Source of the DNA: Cryomorphaceae bacterium
Lineage (GTDB): Bacteria; Bacteroidota; Bacteroidia; Flavobacteriales; Schleiferiaceae
Direction: 5' to 3'
DNA: 9,922 bases
Assembly: GCA_003444795.1 (NCBI GenBank)
Contig: DLWR01000125.1
Coordinates: 1 to 9,922 of the forward strand
Position 1 is the stretch's first letter, and every line of letters starts with the position of its first letter. The notes under the pieces were generated by a model. The model saw only the letters and a list, made by a program, of their open reading frames with translations, searched no databases and was not told the DNA's origin. A program made the position numbers and the translations under genes. Positions 7,937 through 9,922 of the stretch are shown here, one piece after another.

Positions 7937-8539
7937 TTACGGATTTACTCGTGCATCATAGGTGCCGCCCATGCTAGGGGAATCGCCCATCAATCGGGCC
8001 ATCATAACCTTTTTCACCATGTTGAAAACGGCCATGTGAATATCTTCAGCGACTTCCATATCCATGGCATCTGAATGGATGGAAATGTCTGCCATTTCGC
8101 GCAAGGCACCTCCTTTGAACCCGGTCATGCCAATGACGGTGGCACCCTTTGTTTTGGCGTATTCCACAGCCTTCAACACATTCTTTGAGTTGCCAGACCC
8201 ACTAATGCCGATGACGACGTCCCCAGGTTGGAGGAAGTTCTTCAGCGGCTCAATAAAAATGTCATCCCATCCAATATCATTGGCTATGGCCATCATGGAG
8301 GGGAGGTTGTCGTTGAGACAAACCATTTTGAAGCGGTTCTCCAGGCCATAGGAAGCACCTTTGAGAAAGTCGCCTGCTGCATGGCTGGCAGATGCTCCCG
8401 AACCTCCATTGCCCATGGTGAAAATCGTCGCGCCTTGGGCGTGTGCCTGGGCAAAACATTCAACCATGGCGTCCACGGCAGCCATATCGAGGCGGTCCAT
8501 GGTCGCGGTCAACAATTGGCGGTATTCAGATGCAGTCAT
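7937..8539 (-). CDS. gmhA: SIS-domain sugar-phosphate isomerase, GmhA-like (sedoheptulose 7-phosphate isomerase)
   Basis: The 200-residue protein is a single SIS (sugar isomerase) domain covering the whole chain. Its phosphosugar-binding signatures are MGNGGSGASASHAAGDF (residues 42-58), AIANDIGWDDIF (84-95) and GISGSGNSKNVLKA (111-124). The length, motifs and position last in a heptose operon point to conversion of sedoheptulose 7-phosphate to D-glycero-D-manno-heptose 7-phosphate in the cytoplasm. Compared from memory with E. coli GmhA, several active-site positions differ: the Glu65 position is Asp57, Gln172 is Glu165 and His180 is Asn173, while the first motif His (His53) is kept. It may be a divergent GmhA subfamily or an isomerase for a related phosphosugar. 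The ATG at 8539 lies 21 bases after the kinase gene, so co-transcription is likely. The symbol follows context and is provisional. Confidence 0.85.
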   Translation of the reverse strand: MTASEYRQLLTATMDRLDMAAVDAMVECFAQAHAQGATIFTMGNGGSGASASHAAGDFLKGASYGLENRFKMVCLNDNLPSMMAIANDIGWDDIFIEPLKNFLQPGDVVIGISGSGNSKNVLKAVEYAKTKGATVIGMTGFKGGALREMADISIHSDAMDMEVAEDIHMAVFNMVKKVMMARLMGDSPSMGGTYDARVNP

Positions 8540-8560
8540 GGAATAAAGGTAGGGTCTTTT

Positions 8561-9544
8561 TTATCCGTTGAAGATTACCTTGGAACCGTCTAGGTCCAAT
8601 TGGAAGGGGAAGGGGCGGCATTCGTGCATTGACTGATCAAGAGCGGCATGCGCCGATGGGGGCGCCATGAACAGCATGAATCCGCCGCCACCAGCTCCGA
8701 GCAATTTTCCACCCCATGCGCCAGCAGCCATGCCAGCCTGGTAGGCTTCTTGAATCCGCGGATTGCTGATGCCCGAGGCAAGAGATTGTTTTAGCTTCCA
8801 GTTCTCATGCATATGATTACCCAAGTCCTTCCAGTCGCCGGTAGAAAGAGAGCCTGCGAATGGTTCGACAAAGCTCACCATAGTCTTGAGGGAAGCTACC
8901 TTATCGGCCTCGGAGCTCGTTTTGCTCTGTTCCGCCAAGATGGTGCTCGCACTTCGCTGGTTTCCAATATAATAGAGCTTCATGTGCTGGCAAAATGCAC
9001 CACGAAGTTCAGCGCTTATCTGGATGGCTTCCACCTCCACGGAATCGTCTTTGTGAAATCGGATAATGTTGAGACCGCCATAGGCTGCGGCATATTGGTC
9101 CTGCTTGCCAATAGGTTCACCCAAATCTTCCAACTCCACTTGACAGGCCATTCGGCCAAGCCAAGCCTTGTCTACTTCTCCAAGCCTCCCTTGACGAGCC
9201 ATTAAGTTGTGTAAGGTGCCAACGGTAAAGCTGGAAGAGGAGCCCATGCCCGTACCCGCAGGGACATCTGCAATGGAGCTCACTTCGAGGCCTTCGCGAA
9301 CGCCCAATTTTTGCATGATGGTCCGTAGGATGGGATGCTGCAAATCCGACACTGCACCAACGGTCTCCGTTTTGGAGTACTTGGTTCGAATTTCTCCCGG
9401 CTCAAAAAAGTCATGGGAAGAAATGTACATGTACTTGTCGATCGTGGTGGACAGCACAGCCCCGCCATTGGAACGGTAGAAGCTGGGCAAATCACTTCCT
9501 CCACCTACAAAGGAGATTCTAAAAGGGGTGCGGGTAATGATCAC
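8561..9544 (-). CDS. hddA: D-glycero-alpha-D-manno-heptose-7-phosphate kinase (GHMP family)
   Basis: This is a 327-residue GHMP-superfamily small-molecule kinase. Motif 1 is at the N-terminus (RTPFRISFVGGGSDLPSFY, residues 5-23). Motif 2, the ATP phosphate loop, is PAGTGMGSSSS (95-105). Motif 3 is GKLLGAGGGGF (279-289). The segment EPIGKQDQYAAAYGG (143-157) is characteristic of the HddA-like sugar kinases. The enzyme is expected to add an alpha-1-phosphate to D-glycero-D-manno-heptose 7-phosphate, using ATP, giving the alpha-1,7-bisphosphate. This is the branch that leads to GDP-heptose, unlike the beta branch made by HldE for the LPS core. The start is a GTG at 9544-9542 that overlaps the gmhB stop as GTGA; the resulting N-terminus (MIITRTPFRISF) matches the family. 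The neighbours on both sides are enzymes of the same pathway, which supports the assignment over fucokinase or galactokinase relatives. Confidence 0.92.
   Translation of the reverse strand: MIITRTPFRISFVGGGSDLPSFYRSNGGAVLSTTIDKYMYISSHDFFEPGEIRTKYSKTETVGAVSDLQHPILRTIMQKLGVREGLEVSSIADVPAGTGMGSSSSFTVGTLHNLMARQGRLGEVDKAWLGRMACQVELEDLGEPIGKQDQYAAAYGGLNIIRFHKDDSVEVEAIQISAELRGAFCQHMKLYYIGNQRSASTILAEQSKTSSEADKVASLKTMVSFVEPFAGSLSTGDWKDLGNHMHENWKLKQSLASGISNPRIQEAYQAGMAAGAWGGKLLGAGGGGFMLFMAPPSAHAALDQSMHECRPFPFQLDLDGSKVIFNG
9541..9544 (-). promoter_or_regulatory. GTGA stop/start overlap between gmhB and hddA
   Basis: On the minus strand, the TGA of gmhB (9543-9541) overlaps the GTG start of hddA (9544-9542). 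The GTG is the only start that gives the expected GHMP kinase N-terminus, so hddA initiation is probably coupled to gmhB termination. Confidence 0.75.
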
Positions 9545-9922
9545 GAGTTTTGGCTTGTTGTCGTGAAGATACGGGCTACTGCGGATTCTAAATTATCCGC
9601 CCAAAAGTCAGGCTCTGGCCCTGGTTTATCTCCGTGACCGGTTTTGACTCGGATAGTTTTTACACCTGCTGCTTGGCCGGCTTCAATATCTCGTGGGCTA
9701 TCCCCAATGAGCCAACTTTCGCTTAAATCAATGTTGAAACGCTCTGCGGCGGCTAGGAGCATGCCAGGCGAGGGTTTTCGACAAGCGCATTCAATCTTGT
9801 ATTCAGGCCGCTCCTCCGGGAAACCGCCATGGGGGTGATGTGGACAGTAGTACAAAGCATCCACGAACGCGCCATTCTCGGCCAGCAATCGATCCATGCG
9901 GGCATGGATTCGGGCCACGCCA
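9541..9922 (-). CDS. gmhB: D-glycero-D-manno-heptose 1,7-bisphosphate 7-phosphatase, N-terminus outside window
   Basis: The last 126 or so residues of a HAD-family phosphatase are visible, and the frame is open to the window edge. The typical protein is about 175-190 residues, so roughly 50-60 are missing, including the DxDG nucleophile motif. The structural zinc site specific to GmhB and histidinol-phosphate phosphatases is intact: YCPHHP (Cys codon 9844-9846, His codon 9838-9840) followed by ECACRKPSPGM, which also supplies the conserved motif III Lys. The acidic HAD motif IV is SWLIGDSPRDIEAG. The phosphatase removes the 7-phosphate from heptose 1,7-bisphosphate to give heptose 1-phosphate. 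The GTG at 9918 that could look like a start encodes an internal Val of the GVARIHARM segment. The stop overlaps the GTG start of hddA by 4 bases, implying coupled translation of phosphatase and kinase. Confidence 0.92.
   Translation of the reverse strand, partial: GVARIHARMDRLLAENGAFVDALYYCPHHPHGGFPEERPEYKIECACRKPSPGMLLAAAERFNIDLSESWLIGDSPRDIEAGQAAGVKTIRVKTGHGDKPGPEPDFWADNLESAVARIFTTTSQNS

Noticed and set aside
8540..8560. TACCTTTA on the minus strand as a Bacteroidota -7 promoter box (TAnnTTTG) before the SIS gene
   Set aside because: The last base differs from the consensus, no TTG-type -33 box lies at the right distance, and the transcript would start almost at the ATG; read-through from hddA explains expression better.
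8228..8593. 121-residue plus-strand frame across the SIS gene and the end of hddA
   Set aside because: It is antisense to two well-supported genes and shows no recognisable protein motif.
9916..9918. GTG as the start of the HAD phosphatase gene
   Set aside because: It is the Val of a conserved GVARIHARM segment; the catalytic DxDG motif must lie further upstream, outside the window.
1..9922. Search for tRNA genes, CRISPR arrays, insertion sequences, phage or defence genes
   Set aside because: The window is filled by the eight genes listed, apart from short gaps of 21 and 66 bases; no repeats, transposase motifs or RNA gene structures were seen.

Overview
The window is a gene-dense piece of a Bacteroidota chromosome, most likely from the order Flavobacteriales. 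The evidence is the DnaE type (motifs such as GRGRGFRYGFPN and EDAQDGGKRGENAFLRHL are typical of this group), the MnmA insert ahead of its [13 protein letters not shown] motif, an S8 peptidase with a Bacteroidota-type propeptide and a degenerate type IX secretion C-terminus, and the lack of obvious Shine-Dalgarno sequences. Base composition is roughly balanced and looks even across the window. I see no insertion sequence, tRNA, rRNA, CRISPR array or other sign of recent transfer.

Positions 1-7870, plus strand, hold a chain of five genes: dnaE (5' end outside the window), a secreted MORN/YwqK-repeat protein, mnmA, a secreted subtilisin-like (S8) peptidase, and an FMN-dependent FabK/nitronate monooxygenase-like oxidoreductase. 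Every junction is an overlap or touches: ATGA at 3477, TGATG at 4161, mnmA stop next to or overlapping the peptidase start at 5301/5310, and TTGA at 6935. This strongly suggests one transcript with coupled translation, although the functions (replication, tRNA modification, secreted proteins, flavoenzyme) do not form one pathway.

Positions 7871-7936 are a 66-base convergent gap with only a weak hairpin.

Positions 7937-9922, minus strand, hold a heptose-precursor operon read from right to left: a GmhB-type heptose bisphosphate phosphatase (N-terminus outside the window), an HddA-type GHMP heptose-7-phosphate kinase with a GTG start overlapping the gmhB stop, and a GmhA-like SIS-domain sugar-phosphate isomerase. 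Together they would turn sedoheptulose 7-phosphate into D-glycero-alpha-D-manno-heptose 1-phosphate, the precursor of GDP-heptose. The nucleotidyltransferase (HddC) is not in the window.

I found no clearly new biological system. The points most worth a second look are the altered active-site residues of the SIS protein, the degenerate PHP metal ligands of DnaE, the divergent T9SS-like tail on the peptidase, and the forced TTG start of the flavoenzyme gene.
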